A stretch of 50,541 nt of DNA from Phycisphaerae bacterium (GTDB lineage: Bacteria > Planctomycetota > Phycisphaerae > Tepidisphaerales > Tepidisphaeraceae). Below are positions 25,689 through 34,840 of this stretch, piece after piece. Every line of letters starts with the position of its first letter. Position 1 is the stretch's first letter. The stretch lies in assembly GCA_025936175.1 (NCBI GenBank), contig JAICTV010000009.1, forward strand, positions 1 to 50,541, written 5' to 3'. Position numbers and translations under genes: made by a program. The notes under the pieces were generated by a model that saw only the letters and a program-made list of their open reading frames with translations, made no database searches and had not been told where the DNA came from.

Positions 25689-28600
25689 TCACTGCGACGC
25701 GACCAGGATCAGATTCCTGACGATCGCTTCGCTGTATTCCGGCAGATATCCGGCAATCCCCCACGTGTTCGTGCCGAGCAGTCCGCTCGTGACGTCCAGC
25801 GCGCTGAAGAGGACGCGTCCTTTCCCCAGTTTCGCGGACTTTAGCCGTCCTCCGTCCGTGTGGAGCTGCTCCAGCGCGAACAGCCGCAGCGCCTTCTCCG
25901 GCGCTTCGACCGTCCCGTCGATCGTGTGATGCAGCAGTTCGTCCTTTGGATCGATCGGCTGAAGCTTCGCGTCGCCGAGCAGCCTCGGAATCCAGTCGCT
26001 TTCCGCCGCGGTCGCGAAGGCCCCCGATCCCCCCGCGGCGTCGACCAGGAGCGTTCCGCCGGCCTCGAGGAACGCCTTCAGTGCAGCGAGTTGCTCGGGT
26101 GCCGGACTGAACGCACCCGTGCCGGTGAGATGCGCGACGTGACACTGCGCGTTCGATAGATCGGTGATCTCCAAGGGCCTGATGTCCAGCTTCGCGCCGG
26201 TTTCCCACTGCATCTTGCGCGCCATGCGCGGCCAGGCGCCGGGCTCGGGATCCCAGTTCCCGGCGTACTTCAGCCGCGCCACCGCAATCGTCCGCAGCGG
26301 CTCGCCTTCGGGCGGCGGGATGATCGGCGTGTCGAGGCGATTGCGAAATCTCTCCTTCCCCGTCGCGTAGAGGTACAGGTTCGCGCCGAACTGGAACGCC
26401 TCCTTCTTGCTCACCGTCGAGCGCTGCTGCCATCCCGCCGACAGGTCGCTGGCGCAATGCACCATCAGCAGGCGCGAGCCGTTGCTCACCGCCTGAATCT
26501 TCGGGTGCGGCAGCGGGATGTTGTAATTCAGCTTGAACAGCTCGTGATCCGCCGGCAGGTCCTGCAGCGGATACGCGGGGAAGAGTTGCTTCGACAGGTC
26601 GGCGGCGAACTTGTTGAACTCCGGCGCCGCCAGATCCGCGTGGGTGAAGATGATCCCGCCGTTGTCCACGAAGTCCGACAGCTTCGCCAGGTCCTCCTGC
26701 TTGAACGCGATCGGCTTGTTGCTGGCGATAAAGAGGATGGGAGAATCCGCCCAGTCATATGACTCGCGCGTGATGTCGACGACCTGCCAGTTGATCGGGC
26801 GCTCGAGCTCGCGGCTGGTGTAGTTGGTGAGGTTGGCGATCTCGCGCGGTCGGTTGGACCAGTAGCCGTCGAAACGGAGCTTGTTCATCAGGATGGGGTT
26901 GCGTCCGCGCGAGAGGACGAGCATGACGTAGGCGGTGTTGACCAGGTCGCGCGAGCTTTCGTAACCCTGGATCCCGCGGTCGTCGAACTTGAAGCTGCCG
27001 TCCTGGTCCTGCCGTGTGAGCGCCGCCGTCGCGAGTTCAACGAACCAGTTGTGCCGACCGAAATGCTTGAAGCCGCTGGCGAGCCCGACGCGCTCGAGGC
27101 CGAAGAGGTTGTAGCCGATGTAGACCAGCGGCTCGCGCAGGAGCGCGACGCTGTTGTCGCCGTCCTCGAGCCACGCGAGGCCGGCGGAGAGCGCCTGCGG
27201 GTAGGGCTCGCGCCCGTCGCGCGCGACGCCGTTCAGCAGCGGCGCGACGAGATAATCGTACGTGACCAGCAGCGACGCGATGCCGGCGCAGGACATCGAG
27301 TAGCGCGGACCGTCGTCCATGCCGATGTAGTTCCACTCGCCGCTGGGGAGCTGACAGGTGGTCCAATGGCTTTCGACCGAGCGCCAGTAATTGTCGCCCT
27401 TGGCGACTTCGATGCCCACTTCCGCACCCGCCCAGACGCCGAGCAGACCGTACTGGGAATTGGAATTGTCCCACGGATTTCGCTCGCCGAGCCGTTCGCC
27501 TGCGCGCGACGGGCGCTGTGGGAGCGTGTTGCTGAAGATCCTGGGCGGAACGATCATCGGCGGCGCCGGCGGGCGCGGGCTGAACGTCCCGTCGGTTTGA
27601 ATCACCCGTCCGCCCATCGCGCCGTAGACGTCCGCGTCGGCCGATGCGCGCATCGATGAGCCGCGCGTGGTCGGCGGGCGCTTGCGCGGGACGAAGGGCG
27701 TCTTGACGTACCGATCGTCGTAGGTGTACGCGCCATGATCCGCCGCGTGCACCAGCCAGTCCACGTCCTCCTGGAGCACCTCGCGGTCCTGCGGACGATT
27801 GAACGCCGCCAGCGCGCACGCGCGCAGCGATCGCGCGTATGTCACCGGCATCTGCGTCGCGCCGCGCGGGTCGAGCTTGTACTCCTTGAGTTTCTCAAGC
27901 ATCTGGATCATCTCGGGGCTCTTGGCCCCAAGGCGACGGTCGCTAATCGCCTTCCCGCTGGTCGCCAGCGCGTAGACGCACAGCGCGTCGATCCCCTGCC
28001 GCTGCACGTCGTTGGTCACTTCGTTGAGCTGGATCTCGCCGTCGCGGAATTGCGACAGCAGGTACTCGACGCCGTGCTGGATCGACTGGGTGATCTGATC
28101 GTCGGTCAGCTTGGGGGGCGGAACGCCGATCGATTCGGCGGTCTGCGTCGTCGCCGGCTGTTCGTCGGCATCGGAAGCTCGAGTCGCCGCTTGCGTCGTC
28201 GCGGCAACGGGAACGGGTGCGGCTACCGTGAGTGAAGCCGGCGCCGACGCGGCCGGCGGAGCAGCGGGAGCGGAAGTCGCGGCGGCGGGGGCGCCGGTGC
28301 CGGGGGCGGCGGCGGGAGGGGCAGGAAATGTCACTCGCGCCGGTGCTTGCGCCGCAGCCTGCGCCAGCTTCTCGCCCGGTTCCTCGACCGCGGGCCGGGT
28401 GCCCGCCGCCTTCTCCATCTGCGCGAGCATGATCTTGTAGATCCGATCCTGATCGGCGCGCGCGACCTCGACGATGTCGAACAGCGTCGGGTCCTTCACC
28501 TGTCTCCCGCCGATCAGCTTTTCGATCTCGCGATACCTCGCGTGCGCCTCGGCGAGCTTCCCGTCGATCGCCAGCGCCTCGGCCTGCGATTTGAGCGCGA

Positions 28601-29057
28601 CGACCTGGTCGTGGTGCGATTCATCCCACGCGCGCTGCTGTTCATCGAGCGTCGGCGTATGGTGGCGCGAGACGGCAACGATGACTGCCGTCAGCGCGAT
28701 CGCGAGGACGAGCACGCCGACGACGATCGCGGTCGGCGACCAACGATATGGAAGTGCGGGCGCGGCGGATGTCGAATCGTCAGTCGCTTGCGGCTGCGGG
28801 GTCGGAAGGAAGTCTTCGACGCTCGGCGGCTCTTGTGAACTGTCCTCCGGCGGTCGATCGATCAGCGACGGCGGGGGCGGGATCTTCGTCGTCCTCGTCG
28901 AGCGCGGAGACGGCGGTTGAATCTCCCCGCGCGCCCGCGCCGCCGCCGCGCCGGCGGCGCACGCGGGACACACGAACGCATCAAGGATCTTGGAGTACGT
29001 CAGGGATTGCGGCGACGCCGCTCGCTGACACTTCGGACAACGCAGTTCCCTGGCCAT
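25689..29057 (-). CDS. Large DUF4159-type protein with N-terminal zinc ribbon and terpenoid-toroid-like domain
   Basis: The 1122-residue product starts with a zinc ribbon (CPKC near residue 7 and CPAC near 30), has one transmembrane helix (about 109-129) and an Ala/Pro-rich linker (about 200-300). Residues about 310-720 have helical repeats like the alpha/alpha toroid of prenyltransferase/squalene cyclase folds (GLAWLEDG, TAALTRQDQDGSF). Residues about 740-1110 match the DUF4159 pattern (LSDFVDNGGIIFTHAD and LKAFLEAGGTLLVDAAGGSG). Such proteins are widespread in planctomycetes and their function is unknown. A periplasmic scaffold or processing role is inference. Confidence 0.8.
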   Translation of the reverse strand: MARELRCPKCQRAASPQSLTYSKILDAFVCPACAAGAAAARARGEIQPPSPRSTRTTKIPPPPSLIDRPPEDSSQEPPSVEDFLPTPQPQATDDSTSAAPALPYRWSPTAIVVGVLVLAIALTAVIVAVSRHHTPTLDEQQRAWDESHHDQVVALKSQAEALAIDGKLAEAHARYREIEKLIGGRQVKDPTLFDIVEVARADQDRIYKIMLAQMEKAAGTRPAVEEPGEKLAQAAAQAPARVTFPAPPAAAPGTGAPAAATSAPAAPPAASAPASLTVAAPVPVAATTQAATRASDADEQPATTQTAESIGVPPPKLTDDQITQSIQHGVEYLLSQFRDGEIQLNEVTNDVQRQGIDALCVYALATSGKAISDRRLGAKSPEMIQMLEKLKEYKLDPRGATQMPVTYARSLRACALAAFNRPQDREVLQEDVDWLVHAADHGAYTYDDRYVKTPFVPRKRPPTTRGSSMRASADADVYGAMGGRVIQTDGTFSPRPPAPPMIVPPRIFSNTLPQRPSRAGERLGERNPWDNSNSQYGLLGVWAGAEVGIEVAKGDNYWRSVESHWTTCQLPSGEWNYIGMDDGPRYSMSCAGIASLLVTYDYLVAPLLNGVARDGREPYPQALSAGLAWLEDGDNSVALLREPLVYIGYNLFGLERVGLASGFKHFGRHNWFVELATAALTRQDQDGSFKFDDRGIQGYESSRDLVNTAYVMLVLSRGRNPILMNKLRFDGYWSNRPREIANLTNYTSRELERPINWQVVDITRESYDWADSPILFIASNKPIAFKQEDLAKLSDFVDNGGIIFTHADLAAPEFNKFAADLSKQLFPAYPLQDLPADHELFKLNYNIPLPHPKIQAVSNGSRLLMVHCASDLSAGWQQRSTVSKKEAFQFGANLYLYATGKERFRNRLDTPIIPPPEGEPLRTIAVARLKYAGNWDPEPGAWPRMARKMQWETGAKLDIRPLEITDLSNAQCHVAHLTGTGAFSPAPEQLAALKAFLEAGGTLLVDAAGGSGAFATAAESDWIPRLLGDAKLQPIDPKDELLHHTIDGTVEAPEKALRLFALEQLHTDGGRLKSAKLGKGRVLFSALDVTSGLLGTNTWGIAGYLPEYSEAIVRNLILVASQ

Positions 29058-29219
29058 CGACGCTGCCCCCTAGATTTCACACGGGTGTCGGCTCATTCGG
29101 TGTAGCGCCGTGAAGAGCAAGCACGGGCGTTGCGACGCGCGTTCTCGCGCCGCGCGCGCCCGGTGCCCCCCGGCGGCGGCAGCGAAGTCTAACCCACCAA
29201 GCGAGCGCAAAAAAGGGAA

Positions 29220-29792
29220 TTATCGATGTCCCGCGCCATGCGGTTCCCCGCCAGCGCGCCCGCCGACGACCGGGAGCTCATCGTGCGGCTCGCGCTCGTG
29301 CGCGTTCCCGGGGTGATGCCCGTGATGTTTGCCCGCGCGATCGCGCAACCGTTTGAACTCGCTCTCGATCTCGTCCAGCTCCTCGTCGGTGCAGTTCTCC
29401 AGATCGACCAGCGTATTGCGCGCGCCCTTCTTGGCGCGAATCAACTCATCGAGCTTCAGATGGATCGCCTTCGCGTCACGATTCTGCGTGTTCTGGATCA
29501 GGAAGACCATCAGGAACGTGACGATCGTCGTCCCGGTGTTGATGACGAGCTGCCACGTGTCGGAGTAATGGAACAGTGGCCCCGTCACCGCCCAGGCGAT
29601 GATCACGGCGACCGCGAGGAGAAACGACCACGGCGTGCCGACCGCGGCGGAGGTCTTCTGCGCGAATTTCTGGAACATCCCCTTGATCGTGGGCTCGCCC
29701 TCCGGGCGCGTGGTGACGTTCGCCGTCGCCGTGCCGAGCGACTGATCCTGCGCGTGTACGTGTTTCTCCGCCGCGTCGTTGCGATCAAACAT
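29220..29792 (-). CDS. Low-affinity iron permease family protein
   Basis: The core FAQKTSAAVGTPWSFLLAVAVIIAWAVTGP and the segment TWQLVINTGTTIVTFLMVFLIQNTQNRDAKAI is the signature of the bacterial low-affinity iron permease (Fet4-like) family. It has two membrane helices, a loop containing HLKLDELI, and a C-terminal His/Glu-rich tail (HHGHHPGNAHEREPHDE) that may bind metal. I chose the ATG at 29792 (MFDRNDAAEKH) because AAGGAG lies about ten bases upstream; longer upstream starts run into non-coding sequence. Its role in iron transport is a family assignment. It is divergent from the CDF gene. Confidence 0.85.
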   Translation of the reverse strand: MFDRNDAAEKHVHAQDQSLGTATANVTTRPEGEPTIKGMFQKFAQKTSAAVGTPWSFLLAVAVIIAWAVTGPLFHYSDTWQLVINTGTTIVTFLMVFLIQNTQNRDAKAIHLKLDELIRAKKGARNTLVDLENCTDEELDEIESEFKRLRDRAGKHHGHHPGNAHEREPHDELPVVGGRAGGEPHGAGHR

Positions 29793-29859
29793 GATTGCAA
29801 GAACTCCTTTGCCCATGAAGCAGACAGAGCAATCGGTGTGCCAAGAATCGATGGTCATC

Positions 29860-29874
29860 GATGCATCATGCATC
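29860..29874. promoter_or_regulatory. Inverted repeat in divergent metal-transporter promoter region
   Basis: GATGCAT-C-ATGCATC is a perfect 7-base inverted repeat with one central base, midway between the iron permease and CDF start codons. It is a candidate operator. Confidence 0.4.
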
Positions 29875-29913
29875 TTCCCCACCCGACTTGATTGAGCGCG
29901 TCGAGAGCATCTA

Positions 29914-30894
29914 ATGCCATCTGTCGCGATGCTCCTCCGCCAGATCCGCAACGTCCCCCGTGCCGAGTTCAACGCGGTCGCGCTCTCGGTTGTCGTGTCG
30001 GTCGTGCTGTTGGCGATCAAGTTTGTCGCGTTCTACGTGACGGGCTCGGCGGTGATTTTTTCCGACGCGCTGGAGAGCATCGTGAACGTCGCCGCGTCGT
30101 TCTTCGCGGCGTACTCGCTCTTCCTCGCGCATCAACCTGCCGACGCGAAGCACCCGTACGGCCACGGGAAGATCGAGTTTCTCTCCGCGGGTTTTGAAGG
30201 CGGGATGATCCTGCTCGCCGCCTTCATCATCACCGCCCGCGCGATTCAGGAAATGGTCAAGGGGCCGACGGTGGAAAGGGTCGATCTCGGCCTCCTGCTG
30301 ATGGCGATCGCGGGACTCGTGAACGGCGCCGTCGGGCTGTACCTCATCCGCGCCGGTCGATCGCGCCGCTCCGTCACGCTCGTCGCGGACGGCAAACATC
30401 TGTTGAGTGACGCTGTCACCAGCGCCGGCGTGATCGTCGCGCTGCTGCTGGTAAAGCTGACGGGCAACCGATGGATCGACCCGATCGCCGCCATCGTCGT
30501 CGCGCTCTACATCGCCGCACTCGCGATTCATTTGCTGCGCGAATCCGCCGCGGGATTGATGGACCAACAAGACGTTTCCGACGAGGCGATGCTGCGCGGG
30601 GTCCTCGATTCACATCTGGCGCCCGACGGAAAGCAGCCGCAGATCTGCAGCTATCACAAGCTCCGCCATCGCCATAGCGGGCGATATCACTGGGTGGATT
30701 TTCACATCATGGTTCCCGCGTCGTGGGACGTGAAGCACGGGCACGAGGTCGCGAGCAGCATCGAGTACGAGATCGAGAAAGCGATCGGCGAAGGCAACGC
30801 GACGGCGCACGTGGAACCTTGTGTGGATAATTCGTGCGCTGTGTGCGGCGCCCCGCAAGCTGCGCGCGACGGGCTAATTTCCAGCGGAAACTGA
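29914..30894 (+). CDS. Cation diffusion facilitator (CDF) efflux protein
   Basis: Six membrane helices are followed by a cytoplasmic domain, the standard CDF layout. The transport site in helix 2 reads SDALESIVN, and helix 5 has HLLSDAVTS. The HPYGHGK motif (residue 77) and the C-terminal cytoplasmic domain with HYHKL-like and HVEPC elements match the family. CDF proteins export Zn, Fe, Mn, Co or Cd against protons. The C-terminus has NSCAVCGA, a Cys pair that may sense metal. The metal cannot be read from sequence, although SDxxES resembles Fe/Mn-type members. Confidence 0.92.
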   Translation: MPSVAMLLRQIRNVPRAEFNAVALSVVVSVVLLAIKFVAFYVTGSAVIFSDALESIVNVAASFFAAYSLFLAHQPADAKHPYGHGKIEFLSAGFEGGMILLAAFIITARAIQEMVKGPTVERVDLGLLLMAIAGLVNGAVGLYLIRAGRSRRSVTLVADGKHLLSDAVTSAGVIVALLLVKLTGNRWIDPIAAIVVALYIAALAIHLLRESAAGLMDQQDVSDEAMLRGVLDSHLAPDGKQPQICSYHKLRHRHSGRYHWVDFHIMVPASWDVKHGHEVASSIEYEIEKAIGEGNATAHVEPCVDNSCAVCGAPQAARDGLISSGN

Positions 30895-31137
30895 TGAATT
30901 TCCCGATCCCACGCCGATAAAACATCGGCCAGTACAGGGATTTTTGCGCCCTGCTGTTGAAAACTCGCGATTTTTCGCTAGTTTTCTCGCCAGTTCGAAG
31001 TCCATGGCCGGACGACGAACAGGAAAAGCGCACGGGAGAGCGGATGGGACCGCACGGCTCCGCGGCGCGATCGCGCATACGGGCACGAGAAGGTCCGAGC
31101 GACGAGATAGAGACCCACACCGAAAGGAGATCGAACC

Positions 31138-31446
31138 ATGGCCAAGGCTGCTACCGCTACCGCAAAGATGACCAAGAGCCAGACCGCCGCGCATCTGGCC
31201 GAGGCCTCCGGCATCTCGAAGAAGCAGGCCAACGCCTTCATCGAGGCGCAGGCGATGCTCGCCTACAAGCAGGCGAAGAACAGCTTCACGATTCCGGGCA
31301 TCGGCAAGCTGGTGCTGGTCAACCGCAAGGCCCGCATCGGGCGCAACCCGGCGACCGGTCAGGAGATTCAGATCCCGGCCAAGAAGGTCGTCAAGTTCCG
31401 CGTCGCCAAGGCCGCCAAGGACGCGATCCTCGGCGCCAAGAAGTAA
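31138..31446 (+). CDS. HU-family DNA-binding protein
   Basis: The 102-residue basic protein has the HU/IHF fold signature: helical N-terminal half (MTKSQTAAHLAEASGISKKQANAF) and the beta arm GIGKLVLVNRKARIGRNPATG. It ends KKVVKFRVAKAAKDAILG. An alanine/lysine-rich N-terminal extension (MAKAATATAKMTK) precedes the core. HU proteins bend and compact DNA. Start support is AAAGGAGA nine bases upstream. It has a long leader of about 240 bases; TTGAAA (30957-30962) with TAGTTT (30979-30984) is a possible promoter. A terminator follows. Confidence 0.93.
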   Translation: MAKAATATAKMTKSQTAAHLAEASGISKKQANAFIEAQAMLAYKQAKNSFTIPGIGKLVLVNRKARIGRNPATGQEIQIPAKKVVKFRVAKAAKDAILGAKK

Positions 31447-31481
31447 CGCCGGCGCGATCAGCAGAACGTCGTAAAGGTTCA

Positions 31482-31515
31482 AAGCCCGCCCATTGCAATG
31501 GGCGGGCTTCCTTAT
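31482..31515 (+). terminator. Rho-independent terminator of the HU gene
   Basis: A perfect 28-base palindrome (31482-31509, 14-base arms AAGCCCGCCCATTG/CAATGGGCGGGCTT) ends in CCTTATTTC. Confidence 0.85.
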
Positions 31516-31577
31516 TTCTGTTCCAAACGCGGCACGCCCATTGCATATCTCACCTCGACGTAACCAAGGAGAACGCA

Positions 31578-32102
31578 ATGAGCCGAAACGAGATGGGCAT
31601 GAGCGGTGATACGAATATGAACGGCGGCGACTATCCCGTGGGAAGCGGCGGCAACACGGACGAAGCCACGCGGCAGTTGAACAGCTTCCTCCGCGGCGAG
31701 ATCTCCGCCGCCGAGACCTACAAGATGGCGATCGACAAGGCCGCCAAATCCGACGACACCGCCGCCAGCCTGAGTTTGCTCCGTGAGATCCAGGAAGAAC
31801 ACGGCCGCGCCGCGCAGGCGATCCGCGACCGCATCCGAGAACTCGGCGGCGAGCCCAGCGATTCATCCGGCGCCTGGGGTGCGTGGGCCAAGTTCACCCA
31901 AGGGACCGCAAACCTCTTCGGCGACGCCTCCAGCCTTAAGGCCCTTAAGGAAGGCGAGGAGCACGGCCTGAAAGATTTCGAGGAAGGCGTCGATGATATC
32001 GACGCCACGAGCATGGAGCTGATCCAGAACCAGCTCATTCCGGCCCAGCAGCGACACATTGCCCTGCTCGATCAACTGATCAACTCCGTCGGCCGCGCGT
32101 GA
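31578..32102 (+). CDS. DUF2383-like four-helix (ferritin-like) protein
   Basis: The 174-residue product is a helical bundle resembling DUF2383/PA2169-family ferritin-like proteins: FLRGEISAAETYKMAIDKA and EHGRAAQAIRDRIRELGGEP and GEEHGLKDFEEGVD. An N-terminal Gly/Asn/Met-rich tail precedes it. The ATG at 31578 has AAGGAGA upstream. Members often respond to stress and some carry di-metal sites; E-x-x-H pairs are visible (REIQEEH and GEEH). Metal binding is inference. It lies after the HU gene, with its own terminator between. Confidence 0.85.
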   Translation: MSRNEMGMSGDTNMNGGDYPVGSGGNTDEATRQLNSFLRGEISAAETYKMAIDKAAKSDDTAASLSLLREIQEEHGRAAQAIRDRIRELGGEPSDSSGAWGAWAKFTQGTANLFGDASSLKALKEGEEHGLKDFEEGVDDIDATSMELIQNQLIPAQQRHIALLDQLINSVGRA

Positions 32103-32163
32103 TTCTCCGCGCCAACGCGCGATTCAAGCGCGGTCCGACGTGACAAGCTAGAGCCCTTGCGAC

Positions 32164-32193
32164 AGCCGCCTCGGTCAACACGCCGAGGCGGCT
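32164..32193. terminator. Bidirectional terminator between convergent genes
   Basis: AGCCGCCTCGG (32164-32174) and CCGAGGCGGCT (32183-32193) form an 11-bp stem with an 8-base loop between the DUF2383-like gene and the sulfatase gene. No strong T tract is visible, so efficiency is uncertain. Confidence 0.55.
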
Positions 32194-32208
32194 CGCATTG
32201 CGCGACGC

Positions 32209-33711
32209 CTAAGGCATCTCGACGCCGGCTTCCTCGTCATCGATGGGCATCACCGGCTCGCCTTGGAGGTTCTTGTTGATCACCTTGAACTGATCGACGA
32301 GGAAGAGCGGTTTAGCCGCTTCCTTCGCCAGTGCTTCGAGCCGCTGCCGCAGCGCGGCGACCTTGTCGGGATTCTGCGCCGCGAGATTGTCCTTTTCGGA
32401 TGGATCGTGCGCCAGGTCGTACAGCTCGATGCGCGAAGGAAGCATCGTCCGCCAGAGCAGTTTCCAATCGCCTTGGCGCACCGCGGCGCGGAAGGGCTCG
32501 ACGTTGTAGACGATCTCGCTGCGCGGTGACGGTTTATTCTCGGAAATCGTCTCCCACACGTTCATGCCGTCGAGCGGCTTGCACTTGGCCGTCGATGCGC
32601 CCGCCAGCGCCGCGAGCGTCGGGTACATGTCCACCGCGTGCATCAGCCCATCGACGTTGCCCGCCTTGACGTGCCCGGGCCAGTTGGCCACAGCGCAGAC
32701 GCGGGTCGCGCCTTCGTAGAGCGTGCCCTTGCCTTCGCGATAGGGGGAGTTGTCGCAGGGGATCTTCACCTTCGACATGTCCGCCATTACGCCGGCGAAC
32801 ATCGCGCTGCGCGTCCCGCCGTTGTCGCTGTGAAACAGGATCAGCGTGTTGTCGCGCATGCCCTTCTTGTCGAGGGCGGCGACGACCCGGCCGATCTCGT
32901 CATCAAGGCACGCAACCATGCCGGCGTACGTCCGCCGCGTCGGGTCCTCGATTGATTTGTATCGATCAACGTACTCCTGCGGCGCCTGATATGGCGTGTG
33001 CGGGGCGTTGAAAGTGAGATAGAGATACAGCGGCGTCGCCGGATCGTGCTCCTCGATCAGCTTTGCCGCATCCTTGCCGATCAGCGTCGTGGTGTAGCCT
33101 TCTTCCTTCACCGGCTGGTTGTCGCGGAACCAATCCAGCACGCCGTGCTCATCGTGCGTGAAATAATCGAGCTCGCCGATCATCGCGCCGTACTGGTAGT
33201 CGAAACCGCGCTGCCTGGGCCAATACTTCTTGTCCGCATGGCCGAGGTGCCACTTGCCGACGATCGCAGTCTGATAGCCCGCATCCTTCAGACACTGCGG
33301 CATCAGCCACTCGCTGGTGTCCAGCCCGTACGCGGAGACCGACGGGATGACCGCCGTCTGCAAGCCGTAGCGGAACGGATAGCGCCCTGTCATCAGCGCC
33401 GCGCGCGTGGGCGTACACATGGGCTGCACGTAGAACTGCGTCAGCTTCGCGCCGCCGGCGGCGAGCTTGTCGAGGTTCGGCGTCTTGATGTCCTGACAGC
33501 CGTTGAAGCCGACGTCTTTCCACCCCAGATCGTCCGCGACGATGTGAACGATGTTCGGCTTGGCCGCCGCCAGCGCCTGCGCTGCCTGCGCCTGTGCGGC
33601 CGGCACCAGCGCGATGATCACCACCGCCATCGCCGCGACGATCCCGGACGACGCGGATACGCCGCGATGGCGCCTGTGCGCGCATGCGGCGCGGAACCCG
33701 AACGCAAACAT
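32209..33711 (-). CDS. Secreted type I sulfatase (arylsulfatase-like)
   Basis: This enzyme removes sulfate esters. Cys99 in MCTPTRAALMTGRYP is the C-x-P-x-R site converted to formylglycine by a sulfatase-maturing enzyme, which is not in the window. Metal-binding IVADDLGWKD, GYQTAIVGKWHLGH and HSDNGGT are family motifs. Residues 21-49 form a signal peptide (IVAAMAVVIIALVPAAQAQAA). The 500-residue length is standard. The ribosome site GAAGGAG lies seven bases before ATG. Sulfated polysaccharides are the likely substrates; none is proven. Confidence 0.95.
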   Translation of the reverse strand: MFAFGFRAACAHRRHRGVSASSGIVAAMAVVIIALVPAAQAQAAQALAAAKPNIVHIVADDLGWKDVGFNGCQDIKTPNLDKLAAGGAKLTQFYVQPMCTPTRAALMTGRYPFRYGLQTAVIPSVSAYGLDTSEWLMPQCLKDAGYQTAIVGKWHLGHADKKYWPRQRGFDYQYGAMIGELDYFTHDEHGVLDWFRDNQPVKEEGYTTTLIGKDAAKLIEEHDPATPLYLYLTFNAPHTPYQAPQEYVDRYKSIEDPTRRTYAGMVACLDDEIGRVVAALDKKGMRDNTLILFHSDNGGTRSAMFAGVMADMSKVKIPCDNSPYREGKGTLYEGATRVCAVANWPGHVKAGNVDGLMHAVDMYPTLAALAGASTAKCKPLDGMNVWETISENKPSPRSEIVYNVEPFRAAVRQGDWKLLWRTMLPSRIELYDLAHDPSEKDNLAAQNPDKVAALRQRLEALAKEAAKPLFLVDQFKVINKNLQGEPVMPIDDEEAGVEMP

Positions 33712-33771
33712 AACCCACTCCTTCCCCCCAGGCCGGTGCCCCTATGACCCGTCGCGCGTCTCTTTGCCCGC

Positions 33772-33781
33772 TGTGATCACA
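33772..33781. promoter_or_regulatory. Palindrome TGTGATCACA upstream of the sulfatase gene
   Basis: A perfect 10-base palindrome about 60 bases upstream of the sulfatase ATG. CRP sites have six bases between the same half-sites, so this is not a standard CRP site. Confidence 0.25.
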
Positions 33782-33931
33782 ACGCGACGGGAACAAGCGA
33801 GCGTACAGCGCAACCGCCACAATGCGCGGTGCTGAACAGTCTCGCGACAATACGTCACGCGATACGGCTGCGGAGTAAGCCAGATTACGGCCAGGATCGC
33901 GCGTCATCCGACGCGGGGAGGCCGCGCCGCA

Positions 33932-34714
33932 TCACACCCTCGGCGCGTCCGGCTTCTTCTTTTGAATCCAATCGTAGTACTCGCGCATCTTCAACTTCGA
34001 TGCCGCGGGCTCATCGACGTAGACCGTCGCATCGGGGTGCATCTGCAGCGCGCTGGCGGTGATCATGCTCGTCACCGGGCCTTCCACCGCCGCGGCCACG
34101 GCTTCGGCCTTCTTCGCGCCGTTGGCGAGCAACAGGATCTTGCGCGCCTCCATGATCGTGCCGACGCCCATCGTGATCGCGTAGACGGGGACTTCATCGC
34201 GCGACGAGAAGAAGCGGGCGTTGTCGTCGATCGTCTGCTTCGCCAACGTCTTCAGGCGCGTGCGCGATGAGAGGGAGCTGGCCGGTTCGTTGAACGCGAT
34301 GTGGCCGTCGGAGCCGATGCCCAGGATCTGCACGTCGATCCCGCCGCACTCCTCGATGCGCTGTTCGTACCAGGCGCAGAACGCTCGGTAGTTGCTCGTC
34401 GTGCCGCTGGGAATGTGCACGTTCTGCGGCGGGATGTTGACCTGCCGGAAAAAATTCTCGTGCATGAAACGGTGATAGCTCTGCTCGTGCGTCGTCGGCA
34501 GGCCGACATATTCGTCGAGGTTGAACGTCGTCACCTGCGAGAAATCCAGCCCGCCGCCTTTGTGCATGCGGACGAGTTCCTGATACACGCCCAGCGGCGT
34601 GGAGCCGGTCGCCATGCCGATGACGGCGTTCGGCTTGGCGTTGAGCACGTCGGCGACCGCTTCCGCCGCCGCTCGGGACATCTCGGCGTAGGTTTGATGG
34701 ATGATTACTTCCAT
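33932..34714 (-). CDS. nagB: Glucosamine-6-phosphate deaminase
   Basis: The enzyme converts glucosamine-6-phosphate to fructose-6-phosphate and ammonia in amino-sugar catabolism. Diagnostic motifs are GMATGSTPLGVYQEL near residue 33, NLDEYVGL near residue 66 (Asp is the base), and GIGSDGHIAFNEP near residue 131. The His-Glu pair of the active site lies in HIAFNE. At 260 residues it is full length. No nagA is adjacent. Confidence 0.96.
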   Translation of the reverse strand: MEVIIHQTYAEMSRAAAEAVADVLNAKPNAVIGMATGSTPLGVYQELVRMHKGGGLDFSQVTTFNLDEYVGLPTTHEQSYHRFMHENFFRQVNIPPQNVHIPSGTTSNYRAFCAWYEQRIEECGGIDVQILGIGSDGHIAFNEPASSLSSRTRLKTLAKQTIDDNARFFSSRDEVPVYAITMGVGTIMEARKILLLANGAKKAEAVAAAVEGPVTSMITASALQMHPDATVYVDEPAASKLKMREYYDWIQKKKPDAPRV

Positions 34715-34752
34715 GTGCGCGGATTATCGCCGGACGCGCGCACAAAGGAAAA

Positions 34753-34835
34753 CGTGGATGGTGGATCGTAGATAGTAGATGGTGCAAGACGATGCCCCGC
34801 CGTCACCATCCACTGTCTACCATCTACTATTCACG
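34753..34835 (-). repeat. Long imperfect inverted repeat, probable terminator of kelch gene
   Basis: Arms at 34753-34784 and 34804-34835 match in 26 of 32 positions with a 19-base spacer; nearly all differences are transitions. On the minus strand it is followed by a T-rich run (TTTTCCTTT), which fits a terminator of the gene ending at 34841. GTGGATGG and TAGATAG triplet-like repetition is visible within the arms. Confidence 0.55.
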
Positions 34836-34840
34836 TGTTT

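Noticed and set aside
33772..33781. CRP site TGTGATCACA
   Set aside because: The half-sites abut instead of being six bases apart, so a standard CRP site is not supported; kept only as a weak palindrome.
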